Assembly: GCF_000745015.1 (NCBI RefSeq)
Contig: NZ_JQNA01000002.1
Location: forward strand, 2,294,001 to 2,358,000
Source of the DNA: Burkholderia sp. 9120
GTDB lineage: Bacteria; Pseudomonadota; Gammaproteobacteria; Burkholderiales; Burkholderiaceae
Length of the DNA stretch: 64,000 nt
Reading direction: 5' to 3'
Shown: positions 55,101-63,455 of the stretch, one piece after another
How the letters are laid out: each line of letters starts with the position of its first letter
Position numbering within the stretch: position 1 is the stretch's first letter
Position numbers and translations under genes: made by a program
The notes under the pieces: model-generated
What the model saw: only the letters and a program-made list of their open reading frames with translations
Databases searched by the model: none
Told to the model about the DNA's origin: nothing

Positions 55101-55716
55101 CGATGCAAAAAGCGAGCGCGTGACGCGTGCGGTCGCGACGACGTTCTACCGTCTGCTCGCGGTGAAGGACGAATACGAAGTCGCGCGTCTGCATACCGAC
55201 ACGGCGTTCCGCGAAGCGCTCGAAGCGCAATTCGAAGGCGTGGCCGGCAAGGACTTCGGCATCAAGTTCAACCTCGCGCCGCCGACCATCGCGCGTCCGC
55301 AGCACGGCAAGAATCCGACCAAGAAAGTTTTCGGTCAATGGATGTGGCCGGTACTCGGCATGATGGCGAAATGGCGTGGCCTGCGCGGCACGATGCTCGA
55401 TCCGTTCGGCCGTACGCTGGAACGCAAGATGGAACGCGACCTGGCCGGCGATTACGAAACCACGCTGCAACGTGCGTTCGCGAAGCTCGATACGACTACG
55501 CTGGAAGACGTCGCGAAGCTCGCCGATCTGCATGCGCGTGTGCGCGGTTACGGTCATGTGAAGCTGGCGAATCTGGCGGGTGTGAAGCGCGGCGAGCGTG
55601 ATCTGGCGGCTCGCTTGCAGATCGATCCGGCGACCAGCGCGGCGGTGCGTCAGTCGTTGGATGAGGTGAAGGGCGCTGGGCAGTTGCGCGGGATTCCAGT
55701 GGTTGTCGCGAAGTAG
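52129..55716 (+). CDS. Fused indolepyruvate:ferredoxin oxidoreductase family enzyme
   Basis: A 1195-residue single-chain 2-oxoacid:acceptor oxidoreductase that decarboxylates aryl or branched 2-oxoacids (for example indolepyruvate or phenylpyruvate) to acyl-CoA with TPP. ATG 52129 follows TTGGAG. Order: pyrimidine-binding and transketolase-like part (FISGYRGSPLGMVDQQL, AINEELGGTAVLGTQ), a TPP-binding half (CSGCPHNTSTKVPEGSIAHA, GGEGVDWASHSMFT, ILYNDAVAMTGGQPV), a cysteine cluster for Fe-S clusters (CEGCGDCGVQSNC from C644, then SCVNGFCPSF), a gamma-type domain (TGVGGTGVVTVGALISM) and a C-terminal DUF6537-like region. In archaea these parts are separate IorA and IorB chains; the fused form is known in Betaproteobacteria. 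It stands alone before a terminator. Confidence 0.93.
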   Translation: MTARLPIDGTPALADYKLSDNLTATRGRIFLTGTQALVRLVLMQRAADKARDMNTAGFISGYRGSPLGMVDQQLWKAKKLLAASDIRFLPAINEELGGTAVLGTQRVESDPERTVEGVFAMWYGKGPGVDRAGDALKHGNAYGSSPHGGVLVVAGDDHGCVSSSMPHQSDFALMAWHMPVVNPSNIADMLEFGLYGWAMSRFSGAWVGYKAISETVESGSTVDLDALQTEWAVPQDFVTPAGGLHNRWPDLPSLTIESRMHAKLDAVRHFARVNSIDKWIAPSPLANVGIVTCGKAHLDLMETLRRLDLTVADLEAAGVRIYKVGLSFPLEMTRIDAFVSGLSEVLVIEEKGPVIEQQIKDYLYNRTQGTRPIVVGKNAEDGTLLLSSLGELRPSRILPVFADWLAKHKPALDRRDRVVELVAPHILSNAADSVKRTPYFCSGCPHNTSTKVPEGSIAHAGIGCHFMASWMERDTTGLIQMGGEGVDWASHSMFTKTRHVFQNLGDGTYFHSGILAIRQAVAAKTTITYKILYNDAVAMTGGQPVDGSISVPQIARQVEAEGVSRFVVVSDEPEKYDGHHDLFPKGTTFHHRSEMDTVQRDLRDTDGVTVLIYDQTCAAEKRRRRKKGEFPDPDKRLFINEEVCEGCGDCGVQSNCLSVEPVETALGRKRRIDQSSCNKDFSCVNGFCPSFVTVEGGKLKKAAGAAFDPQALAARIDTLPIPATHLDAAPYDILVTGVGGTGVVTVGALISMAAHLEGKSASVLDFMGFAQKGGSVLSFVRFAARDEWLNQVRIDTQQADVLLACDMVVGASADALQTVRHGRTRIVVNTHAIPNATFVTNPDATLHADALIDKMRHAAGAERMSTCDAQALATRFLGDTIGANILMLGYAWQLGLVPVSFAAMMRAIELNNVAVQMNQLAFSIGRLAAEDPAALDALWQARHLAKQAVKVDTLDELIAHREGRLQIYGGASYVKRYRTLVDAARRAETAVDAKSERVTRAVATTFYRLLAVKDEYEVARLHTDTAFREALEAQFEGVAGKDFGIKFNLAPPTIARPQHGKNPTKKVFGQWMWPVLGMMAKWRGLRGTMLDPFGRTLERKMERDLAGDYETTLQRAFAKLDTTTLEDVAKLADLHARVRGYGHVKLANLAGVKRGERDLAARLQIDPATSAAVRQSLDEVKGAGQLRGIPVVVAK

Positions 55717-55750
55717 GTTTCGCGTGCAGTGATTGGAACGTAGGAAAAAC

Positions 55751-55791
55751 AATGCCGCTTCGAGTTCTGGACTCGAAGCGGCATTTTTGTT
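55751..55791. terminator. Bidirectional terminator after the oxidoreductase
   Basis: The 15-base perfect stem AATGCCGCTTCGAGT / ACTCGAAGCGGCATT with loop TCTGG is followed by T on the plus strand and preceded by A, so it serves both the oxidoreductase and the convergent cutC. Confidence 0.88.
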
Positions 55792-55830
55792 TGGGTTTGG
55801 ATTGAGTGGCCGAACGTTACGCGTTCATCC

Positions 55831-56529
55831 TCATGCGTTCGCGTTTAACGACGCCCGGACCTTCGCGACTCGATCCGCGTCGACCGGCGCGAGGCCGTTG
55901 CCGCTCACCCGAACGCCCGAACCGAAATGCACCGCCTCGACTCGCGTTCGGCTCGCAAAGCCGCCGATAGCATCGACGGTTAACCCCGCGCCCGCCAGCA
56001 CGGTGCAATGCGATCCCGACGCTTGCTGTATCAACTCGCGGATCGTGGCTTCCGCATTCAATACCGACGCCTGTCCGCCCGACGTCAAAACGTTAGTCAC
56101 CTCAGGAAAGCCAAGCAGCACATCCAACGCCTTGCGTAAATCGCGCGTTTCATCGAACGCCCGGTGGAAGGTGATGGCCAATCCGTCGGCCGCGCTGATC
56201 GCTCGCGCAAGCGCTTCGCGGTCGATCTCCCCCGCTTCGTTCAGCATGCCGATCACCACGCCGTTCGCACCCGCCGCTTTGACCGCGCGCACGTCGCGCC
56301 ACATCACCGCATAGTCGTCCGCGTCATAGACGAACGAGCGGCTATGCGGCCGCACGATCACGTTCACGGGAATCTCAACGGCCGCCACCACCGCTTCGAT
56401 CAAACCAACGCTCGGCGTCAGACCGCCCTCGCCCATCGCGGTGATGAGTTCGAGACGGTCGGCGCCCGCTTGCGCGGCGAGGCGCGCATCGGCAACGGTC
56501 GTGGCAATCACTTCGAGTAGAACGGACAT
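55831..56529 (-). CDS. cutC: CutC family protein (copper homeostasis)
   Basis: A 232-residue TIM-barrel cytosolic protein. Family blocks: LEVIATTVADARLAAQAGADRLEL at the start, VNVIVRPHSRSFVYDADDY, GANGVVIGMLNEAGEID, TFHRAFDET and LTSGGQASVLNAEATIREL, then VLAGAGLTV. The pattern is typical PF03932. The name comes from an E. coli copper-sensitivity phenotype that later work questioned, so its true role remains uncertain. It lies 57 bases past the EAL gene on the same strand and may be co-transcribed with it. Confidence 0.94.
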   Translation of the reverse strand: MSVLLEVIATTVADARLAAQAGADRLELITAMGEGGLTPSVGLIEAVVAAVEIPVNVIVRPHSRSFVYDADDYAVMWRDVRAVKAAGANGVVIGMLNEAGEIDREALARAISAADGLAITFHRAFDETRDLRKALDVLLGFPEVTNVLTSGGQASVLNAEATIRELIQQASGSHCTVLAGAGLTVDAIGGFASRTRVEAVHFGSGVRVSGNGLAPVDADRVAKVRASLNANA

Positions 56530-56586
56530 AGGCGCGTCTGAGAGTCGTCGTTGAAAACGACATCATCTCAGACTGGCGTATCTGGC

Positions 56587-57855
56587 TTATTCCTCGACCC
56601 AATCGATATCGCCGCATAGCACGCAGGTCTGCTCACCCACGCGCGTCGCCACTGAAAGCGTCACGCACGGCAACGCCTCGTTGATCGACAGATACGGTCG
56701 CGTCACATGTACGCGTTCCGGCGCATTGATCGCGTCGCGGAAATACGGACGACGCAACCAGTTCGCCCCTTGCGCGTCCGCCAGCGGCAGAAAGCGCGTT
56801 TCATGCGCCGCGCGATCCGCGCGCAACACGACATTGCGGCCGGCCTGCTTGCCTTTGGCGTCAAGCAGGAAACAGCGCGCGGCGTGATCGAGCGCGAGAA
56901 AATTCCAGCACACTTCTTCCAGCGGTTCGCCGGCCGCAAGCCGCTCGGCCGCGCGCTCGAACGCCCGCAGATACGGCACGAGACGGCTCGCGCTGCGCCG
57001 CTCGTGGGCTTCGGTCTGATCGCGATACCGTTCGGTGAGTTCGCTGATGCACTCGGCGGCATGCGCCGCATCGGCCGCGGCCGGATTCGGCCGGCCGAAG
57101 AAAAAGCCCTGCACGAAGTCCGCGTTGCAGGCGAGCGCCATCTGCGCTTCGTGTTCGGTTTCCACGCCTTCGATCAGCACGAGCTTGCCCGCCTCGTGCA
57201 GCAACGCGACGAGCCCAGGCAGAATCGTCGCCATATCCGCGCGATGCGCCGCATGCGACAGCATGATGCGGTCGAGCTTCACGATATCGGGATTCAATTG
57301 CCAGATCCGTTCGACGTTCGAGTGTCCCGCGCCGAAATCGTCGAGCGCGATCAGGAAGCCACGCTCGCGGAATTGACGCACGGCATCGGCGAGACGTTCG
57401 AGATCTTCCGCGCGATGTTCGAGCACTTCGAGCACGATGCGGCGCGGCGGCAGATCGAGGCGCTTGAGCGTGGCCAGCAACGCCGCCGACAGATACGGAT
57501 CGGTGAGCGCGCCGGGATGCACGTTGAGGAACAGCCATTCGCGCTCGGCGCCGAGCACCTTGAAGTTCTCCAGATGCAGGGTCTGCGCCAGCCGGTCCAC
57601 TTGCAGCACGTCGCCCAGACGGGCGGCCTCGCCGAAGACGTCGAGCGGCGACACGGGACGGTCGAGCGCGTCGTGCGCGCGCAGCAGTCCCTCGTAGCCG
57701 ACCGCCCGCATATGCGACAGGCTGAAAATCGGTTGAAACACGCTGGTCAGCGTCAGTTCGCCATGCTGAACCGAATAACGTTCGAGCCCTGACGTCACTT
57801 CGACGTCGAAGCCATGCGGCACGCTGGCCGTTCTTTCCTGTTGCGCAATCGTCAT
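56587..57855 (-). CDS. EAL-domain cyclic-di-GMP phosphodiesterase
   Basis: A 422-residue cytosolic protein. The EAL domain (about 35-275) starts at VFQPIFSLSHMRAVGYEGLLRA (EGL at 55-57), with FLNVHPGAL, LEVLEH, DDFGAG at 172-177, KLDR (K193), LIEGVETE and FVQGFFFGRP. All positions needed for metal and c-di-GMP hydrolysis are present. The C-terminal half (about 300-422) contains PYLRAFERAAERLAAGEPLEEVCWNF and SINEALPCVTLSVATRV, probably a small-molecule sensor of PAS or Cache type, not identified. No GGDEF domain. It is divergent from the antiporter. Confidence 0.92.
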   Translation of the reverse strand: MTIAQQERTASVPHGFDVEVTSGLERYSVQHGELTLTSVFQPIFSLSHMRAVGYEGLLRAHDALDRPVSPLDVFGEAARLGDVLQVDRLAQTLHLENFKVLGAEREWLFLNVHPGALTDPYLSAALLATLKRLDLPPRRIVLEVLEHRAEDLERLADAVRQFRERGFLIALDDFGAGHSNVERIWQLNPDIVKLDRIMLSHAAHRADMATILPGLVALLHEAGKLVLIEGVETEHEAQMALACNADFVQGFFFGRPNPAAADAAHAAECISELTERYRDQTEAHERRSASRLVPYLRAFERAAERLAAGEPLEEVCWNFLALDHAARCFLLDAKGKQAGRNVVLRADRAAHETRFLPLADAQGANWLRRPYFRDAINAPERVHVTRPYLSINEALPCVTLSVATRVGEQTCVLCGDIDWVEE

Positions 57856-58252
57856 GCAATCCTCTCACGCGAGAGCCGGGCCGGTCCGAACGCGGAAGCG
57901 AACAACGGCGGCGCCGTCTCTCAAAATGTGCGTCATCGATATCTCTTAAGCAAGCTCCATGCGCACGCTGGCGCACATTCGAATGAAGTTTGCATCGGAG
58001 ATTGCACGGCGCAAGGGCCAATGCGCCGCACGTGGGCGCAGCGCGCACCGTTACGGTGCGTGGCGCGATTGCGGTGGATCGGGGCGCGGGTGACCGCACG
58101 CCTCGTCGCGTTGCCGGGCTCGCAAGAGGGCGCGACCTCATCGGGCTAAACTTCGCGGGCTACACTTCGACGTCGCGTCGTCGCAAAGCCCAGGCGGCGG
58201 CGGCGTCAAGCATCGCTAAAGTCACTCCCGTCATAGCCCCAGAAACAGACCG
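57856..58252. other. Intergenic region between the EAL protein and the antiporter
   Basis: Nearly 400 bases without a gene. At 58143-58170 a 14-base motif of the form GGGCTAnACTTCG is repeated in tandem, just 80 bases before the antiporter start. No clear promoter hexamers were found. Confidence 0.4.
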
Positions 58253-59908
58253 ATGGATATTGTTTTTACCGTATTGATTCTTCTGCTGGCCGTCTCCGCG
58301 TCGGGCATCGTTATCCGTTTGCTGCCGTTCACGTTGCCGCTGCCGCTCGTGCAGATCGCGATCGGCGCGATGCTCGCGTGGCCGAAGCTCGGACTGCACG
58401 TCACGTTCGATCCGGACATCTTCATGATGCTGTTCATCCCGCCGCTGCTGTTCGCGGACGGCTGGCGCATTCCAAAGCGCGAGCTGTTCATGGCGCGCCG
58501 CTCGATCCTGATGCTCGCGCTCGGCCTCGTCTTCATGACAGTGCTCGTGGTCGGCTATTTCGTGCACGCCCTGGTGCCGGCGATTTCGCTGCCGGTCGCG
58601 TTCGCGCTGGCCGCCGTGTTGTCGCCGACCGATGCGGTGGCGCTGTCCGGGATTGTCGGCAAGGGCAAGATTCCTGGCCGGCTGATGCATATCCTCGAAG
58701 GCGAAGCGTTAATGAACGACGCGTCCGGCCTCGTCGCGCTGAAGTTCGCGATCGCCGCCGCGCTGACCGGCGTGTTCTCGCTGCGCGACGCGTCGATCAG
58801 CTTCGTGATCATCGCCGCAGGTGGGCTCGCGACGGGCGCGGCGGTGAGCTGGCTGTTCAGCTTCGTGTCGGCGCATTTTCTGAGCCTCAACGAAGAAGGC
58901 GATCCGGCGCCCGGCGTCGTGATGACCTTGCTGATTCCGTTCGCCGCGTACCTGATCGCCGAGCGCTTCGAGTTGTCCGGCATTCTGTCCGCGGTCGCCG
59001 CCGGCATGATGATGAACTACGCGAGCATTGCGAACGCGGGGCCTGTGTCGTCGCGGGTGCGCTCGAACAGCACCTGGACCATGATCGAGTTCGTCTTCAA
59101 CGGCATGGTGTTTATTCTGCTGGGGCTGCAGTTTCCGCACATTCTCGGCCGCGCGCTGCTCGACGCGCACGAAACCAGCGACGCCCAGGTCGGGCTGCTG
59201 GTCGGTTACATCGCGGCGGTCGCGCTCGCGCTCTACGCGATGCGCTTCGTGTGGGTGTGGTTGCTGCGCTGGTTCGCGAGCCGAGGCGCGACGAAACGCG
59301 GCATGGTGAACGCGGTGCCGGGTTTGCGCACGGTCACGGTGACGACCGTCGCTGGCGTGCGCGGCGCGGTGACGCTGGCGGGCGTGTTGTCGTTGCCGGA
59401 AATGTTGCCGGGCGGCGCGCCGCTGCCGGGCCGCGATCTGGCGATTTTCATCGCCTCGGGCGTGATTCTGGTGTCGCTGCTGGTGGCGGTCGTGGCGTTG
59501 CCGTTGCTGCTGCGCGGCTGGCGCAAGGGTCGCGATCCGCATGCGGCCGAAGAAGCGCTCGCCCGCACGATGGCGGCGCAAGCCGCGATTCGCGCGATCG
59601 ACGTGATGCACGATAAAGAGTGCGCCGGTCTGGAAGAATCGGCTTCGGCCTACGCGGCAGATGTCACCGCACGCGTGATGGATCTGTACCGGCGCCGCCT
59701 CGCCACGCTCGACGACGAACAGGAACCGCGCGAACTGGCGCGCCTCGCCGATGCGTTGGAGTTCCGAATGAAACTGGCTGCGATGCGCGCCGAACGCAAG
59801 ACCTTGCTGGCGCTACGCAACAGTCAGCAGATCAACGACGAGACGTTGAACAAGCTGATGCGCGAGGTGGATCTGTCGGAGACGGCGCTGACCGCGCGCA
59901 AGAAGTAA
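58253..59908 (+). CDS. Na+/H+ antiporter (CPA1 family)
   Basis: Inner-membrane cation/proton exchanger of 551 residues with about 12 helices followed by a soluble tail. Hallmarks: LLPFTLPLPLVQIAIGAML at the start, FDPDIFMMLFIPPLLFADGWRI, the ion-site region LAAVLSPTDAVALSGIVGKG (about 120-139), EGEALMNDASGLVALKFAIAA (ND pair of CPA1) and VTVTTVAGVRGAVTLAGVLSLPE. The tail from about 430 to 551 is a charged helical region (TMAAQAAIRAIDVMHDKECAGLEES), as in the YjcE and NhaP groups. Na+ versus K+ use cannot be told. Confidence 0.94.
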   Translation: MDIVFTVLILLLAVSASGIVIRLLPFTLPLPLVQIAIGAMLAWPKLGLHVTFDPDIFMMLFIPPLLFADGWRIPKRELFMARRSILMLALGLVFMTVLVVGYFVHALVPAISLPVAFALAAVLSPTDAVALSGIVGKGKIPGRLMHILEGEALMNDASGLVALKFAIAAALTGVFSLRDASISFVIIAAGGLATGAAVSWLFSFVSAHFLSLNEEGDPAPGVVMTLLIPFAAYLIAERFELSGILSAVAAGMMMNYASIANAGPVSSRVRSNSTWTMIEFVFNGMVFILLGLQFPHILGRALLDAHETSDAQVGLLVGYIAAVALALYAMRFVWVWLLRWFASRGATKRGMVNAVPGLRTVTVTTVAGVRGAVTLAGVLSLPEMLPGGAPLPGRDLAIFIASGVILVSLLVAVVALPLLLRGWRKGRDPHAAEEALARTMAAQAAIRAIDVMHDKECAGLEESASAYAADVTARVMDLYRRRLATLDDEQEPRELARLADALEFRMKLAAMRAERKTLLALRNSQQINDETLNKLMREVDLSETALTARKK

Positions 59909-59925
59909 AGCCTGGTTTGCAATCG

Positions 59926-59968
59926 CGGCGGCGTTGGTTTGAAGACTGCCTTTCAACCAACACCGCCG
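59926..59968. terminator. Hairpin between convergent antiporter and permease genes
   Basis: CGGCGGCGTTGGTTTGAA on the left pairs with TTTCAACCAACACCGCCG on the right with few mismatches. No T run follows on either strand, so it may act with Rho or only protect mRNA 3' ends. Confidence 0.5.
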
Positions 59969-60002
59969 GCAGGACTGCGCATAGCGCCGGTCTAAAACTC
60001 GA

Positions 60003-61310
60003 TCACGCGACCGGCCCTTGCGCCGGTTTTCTACGCAGCAGCGCATACAGAATGATCGCACCGAACGTCGCGGTCCCGATGCCACCGAGCCCGAATCCGC
60101 CGAGCTTCAACGAGAAATCGCCCGCGCCCAGCACGAGCGTTACCGCGGCCACGATCAGGTTGCGGTTGTCGGAGAAGTCCACCTTGTTGACGACCCAGAT
60201 ACGCGCGCCGGTCACGGCGATCAGCCCGAACACGACGATCGACACGCCGCCCAGCACCGGCCCCGGAATAGTCTGAATCACCGCGCCGAACTTCGGCGAG
60301 AAACCCAGCACCAACGCGATCAAGGCCGCGATCACGAACACCAGCGTCGAATAGATTTTGGTGACAGCCATTACGCCGATGTTCTCGGCGTACGTCGTCA
60401 CGCCGGTGCCGCCGGCAAAGCCCGACACGATGGTCGCGAGGCCGTCGCCGAGAAACGCGCGGCCGACATAGCCGTCGAGGTTCTGTCCGGTCATCGCGCT
60501 GACTGCCTTGATGTGGCCGAGATTTTCCGCGACGAGAATCACCGCGATCGGCGCAAGCAAGGTCATGGCCTGCAAATTGAAGACGGGTGCCGTGAAATGC
60601 GGCATGCCGAACCACGCGGCGTTCGCGACGATCGCGAAGTCGATCGGCTTGCCCATGCCGAGACCGTTCGTGACGATCGCGTAAATCACATACGCCATCA
60701 GCAAGCCGACCAGAATCAGCAGACGCTGCAGCATGCCACGCGCGAACACGGCGACTGCGCCGACGCACAGCACGGTGACCAGCGCCATCCACGATTCGAA
60801 GTTGCTGCCGCTCACGCCGTGTACCGCGATCGGCGCGAGATTCAGACCGATCACGCAGACGATCGCGCCCGTCACAACCGGCGGCATCAGCGTTTCGATC
60901 CAGCGCGTGCCGACCGCCGACACGATCAGCCCGATGATCGCGTACACCACACCGCACGCGATGATCCCGCCCAGCGCCACCGGAATATTCAGATTCGGAC
61001 CATGACCGCCGTAGCCCGTCACCGCGATCACCAGACCGATGAACGCGAAGCTCGAACCGAGATAGCTCGGCACGCGGCCGCCCACCAGCACGAAGAACAG
61101 CAGCGTGCCGACGCCCGACATGAAGATGCAGAGGTTCGGATCGAAGCCCATCAGCAGCGGCGCGAGCACGGTCGAACCGAACATGGCGACGACGTGCTGC
61201 ACGCCCATCGCGACCATTTGCGGCCACGCGAGCCGTTCGTCGGTGCTGACGATGCGGCCTTCGACGCCGGCAGACTGGCGGCGCCAGCGGGGGAAATAGG
61301 AATCGGCCAT
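60003..61310 (-). CDS. uraA: NCS2-family uracil/xanthine permease
   Basis: Inner-membrane nucleobase:H+ symporter of 435 residues with 14 predicted helices. Family motifs: AWPQMVAMGVQHVVAMFGSTVLAPLLMGFDP at the start, SYLGSSFAFIGLVIAVTG, the substrate-region block LVAENLGHIKAVSAMTGQNLD and GDGLATIVSGFAGGTGVTTYAENIGVMAVTK. The last one is the NCS2 signature. VTTYAENIG fits uracil carriers (UraA/RutG) better than xanthine or urate carriers. It stands alone; no pyrimidine genes are next to it. Confidence 0.92.
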   Translation of the reverse strand: MADSYFPRWRRQSAGVEGRIVSTDERLAWPQMVAMGVQHVVAMFGSTVLAPLLMGFDPNLCIFMSGVGTLLFFVLVGGRVPSYLGSSFAFIGLVIAVTGYGGHGPNLNIPVALGGIIACGVVYAIIGLIVSAVGTRWIETLMPPVVTGAIVCVIGLNLAPIAVHGVSGSNFESWMALVTVLCVGAVAVFARGMLQRLLILVGLLMAYVIYAIVTNGLGMGKPIDFAIVANAAWFGMPHFTAPVFNLQAMTLLAPIAVILVAENLGHIKAVSAMTGQNLDGYVGRAFLGDGLATIVSGFAGGTGVTTYAENIGVMAVTKIYSTLVFVIAALIALVLGFSPKFGAVIQTIPGPVLGGVSIVVFGLIAVTGARIWVVNKVDFSDNRNLIVAAVTLVLGAGDFSLKLGGFGLGGIGTATFGAIILYALLRRKPAQGPVA

Positions 61311-61515
61311 GGCGGGGGTTCTCCTCTGTTCGGCGTGTTTTATCGTGGACGACGCCGGAACGAGGCGCCGCCGCTCAAGAATCAGGCGCGAGTGTACGGA
61401 GTGCCAATGGGCCTGGCAAGGGAGGTTAAACGCGTGGCTTTCACTGGTGTGCGAGCGCGCTGCGAGCCGTAATGCGCACGGCTCAAGCGACTCGGGCGAC
61501 TCGCACGAATGCCCC

Positions 61516-63081
61516 TCAAGCGGCGCGCGCTTCGAGCGAAAACACCGTCACGGCCGTTTGCAGTTGCCGCGCCTGATCCGCCATCGACGCCGCCGCGGCC
61601 GCCGCCTGCTCGACCAGCGCGGCGTTCTGCTGGGTCACGTCGTCCATCTGCGCGACCGCGCGGTTCACTTCCTCGATGCCGGTGCTCTGCTCCTGCGACG
61701 CCGACGAAATCTCGCCCATGATGTCGGTCACGCGCTTCACCGCGTGTGTGACTTCGGCCATGGTCTGGCCGGCGCGCTCGGCGAGTTCGGCGCCGCTGCC
61801 CACGCGGGCCGTCGAGCTTTCGATCAATTCCTTGATCTCCTTGGCCGACACCGCGCTGCGTTGCGCGAGCGAGCGCACTTCGCCGGCCACGACCGCGAAG
61901 CCGCGCCCTTGCTCGCCGGCACGCGCCGCTTCGACGGCCGCGTTCAACGCGAGAATGTTGGTCTGGAACGCAATCCCTTCGATCACCGCGATGATGTCGG
62001 TCATGCGCTTCGAACCGGCCGCCAGCTCGCGCATGGTCTCGACCACATCGCCCACCAGGCTGCTGCCGCGCGCCGCGACTTCCGACGCGCCATGCGCCAC
62101 GCCGCCCGCCTGCTGCGCGTTCTCGGCGTTCATCTTCACCGTCGACGTGAGTTCCTGCATGCTCGACGCGGTTTCCTGCAACGCGGCGGCCTGTTCTTCG
62201 GTGCGTTGCGACAGATCGGTGTTGCCCTGCGCGATCTCGCCCGACGCCATCAGGATCGACTCGCTCGATTCGCTGATGCCCGACACGATGCCCGCCAGCC
62301 GCTCGCGCATGTTGCGCAGCGCGAACAGCATGCTGTCGGTGTCGCCGGCGCGCGTGTCGACGCGCACGCTCAGGTCGCCATCGGCGATCCGGTTGGCGAT
62401 CTGCATCGCGTAGTCCGGCTCGCCGCCGAGTTGACGCGCCAGACGGCGCGCGATCAGCGTGGCGAGCAACATGCCCACGACGATCGCGCCCAGCACCAGC
62501 ACGCTCATCACGATCCGCATGTGCTGGTAGTCGGTGCTCGCTTCCTGCTGCGCCTCGTTGGCTTGCTCGCGGCGATAGTCGATCAGCGCCGTGATGCGGT
62601 CGCGCAGCGCTTCGCTGGCGGCAATCGCGCGACGCACGAGTTCGTTGTTGTCGACGCCGGCCGGAATCGGCTCGAGCCCGATCTGTTGATGCACGATGCC
62701 TTCCCACACCGCCGATTCACGCAGCACGCCGTCGAACATCTCCTGGCCCTTGCCGGCGCCGGCGGTCTTGCGATACTCGTCGTAGGCGCTGTGCATGGTC
62801 TTCAGCGACGCGACGATGCCGTCCTTCAACTTTTGACGGCCGGCGTCGTCGGTGGCATAGCCGAGATTCGCGGCGGCCAGATCGGAATCGATCTTGTGGC
62901 GATTGGCCTCTTCCATCCAGTAGAGGCCGTTCATGTGTTTGTCGCCGATCACGGTCGTAATGTCATGCATCGACGACAGCGTGCTTAACGCCGTCGCGCC
63001 GATCACGACGCAAAAGCCGATCACCACGGCGAACGCCAGCAACAGTTTGCGGAATACGGTCATGCGGTCGAACCACTTCAT
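61516..63081 (-). CDS. Methyl-accepting chemotaxis protein
   Basis: Inner-membrane chemoreceptor of 521 residues. First membrane helix about 10-32 ([21 protein letters not shown]), a four-helix-bundle periplasmic sensor (about 35-187) and a second helix about 188-210 ([24 protein letters not shown]). A HAMP region follows, then the cytosolic signalling domain with the hairpin tip [43 protein letters not shown] (key Glu and Arg as in Tsr/Tar). There is no C-terminal NWETF pentapeptide, so methylation would need help from another receptor. The ligand is unknown. It stands alone. Confidence 0.95.
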   Translation of the reverse strand: MKWFDRMTVFRKLLLAFAVVIGFCVVIGATALSTLSSMHDITTVIGDKHMNGLYWMEEANRHKIDSDLAAANLGYATDDAGRQKLKDGIVASLKTMHSAYDEYRKTAGAGKGQEMFDGVLRESAVWEGIVHQQIGLEPIPAGVDNNELVRRAIAASEALRDRITALIDYRREQANEAQQEASTDYQHMRIVMSVLVLGAIVVGMLLATLIARRLARQLGGEPDYAMQIANRIADGDLSVRVDTRAGDTDSMLFALRNMRERLAGIVSGISESSESILMASGEIAQGNTDLSQRTEEQAAALQETASSMQELTSTVKMNAENAQQAGGVAHGASEVAARGSSLVGDVVETMRELAAGSKRMTDIIAVIEGIAFQTNILALNAAVEAARAGEQGRGFAVVAGEVRSLAQRSAVSAKEIKELIESSTARVGSGAELAERAGQTMAEVTHAVKRVTDIMGEISSASQEQSTGIEEVNRAVAQMDDVTQQNAALVEQAAAAAASMADQARQLQTAVTVFSLEARAA

Positions 63082-63455
63082 CTCATCATCCCTTCACAAG
63101 GTCTCGACAGGCTGTTTCGCCATCGCGCCGTAGCGACCCCGTTCGAGATCAGTTGGGTACGTAGCGACGCTCCTTCTCTTTTACGGCTGTCAGGGCGGAG
63201 TCTTGATCAGACAAATGGCAGGAATAACCGGGAAAGGATGATGTAAGCAACGCGCGTTGAGCGGGGCCGGATCGCGGCGCCACGCCTGTGCGGCCGCTCG
63301 CCGCAGGGGTGTTTGGGATTCGTCCGATGTATTGAGGTAAACCGGTCTCTTAGACTGCGTTTGCTGCGTTCACCCCATGAACTGCATGCGATGTTGTAAC
63401 TCTCCGACTTGCCGCTCACGCTTCCCCGGCGTGAGCGGTTTTTTTTCGTCTGGCG
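63082..63455. other. Upstream region of the chemoreceptor
   Basis: About 370 bases with no supported gene. It contains a strong plus-strand terminator (63412-63441) although neither neighbouring gene is on the plus strand; see the finding on a candidate small RNA. Confidence 0.45.
63412..63441 (+). terminator. Orphan plus-strand intrinsic terminator
   Basis: The perfect stem CCGCTCACG / CGTGAGCGG with loop CTTCCCCGG is followed by eight T on the plus strand. Both flanking genes are on the minus strand, where no T run follows the stem. Confidence 0.75.

Noticed and set aside
52123..55752. A 1209-codon open frame on the minus strand opposite the 2-oxoacid oxidoreductase
   Set aside because: It mirrors a clear family protein on the plus strand. 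The Arg/His-rich composition is typical of antisense frames in GC-rich DNA, and it also runs across a terminator.
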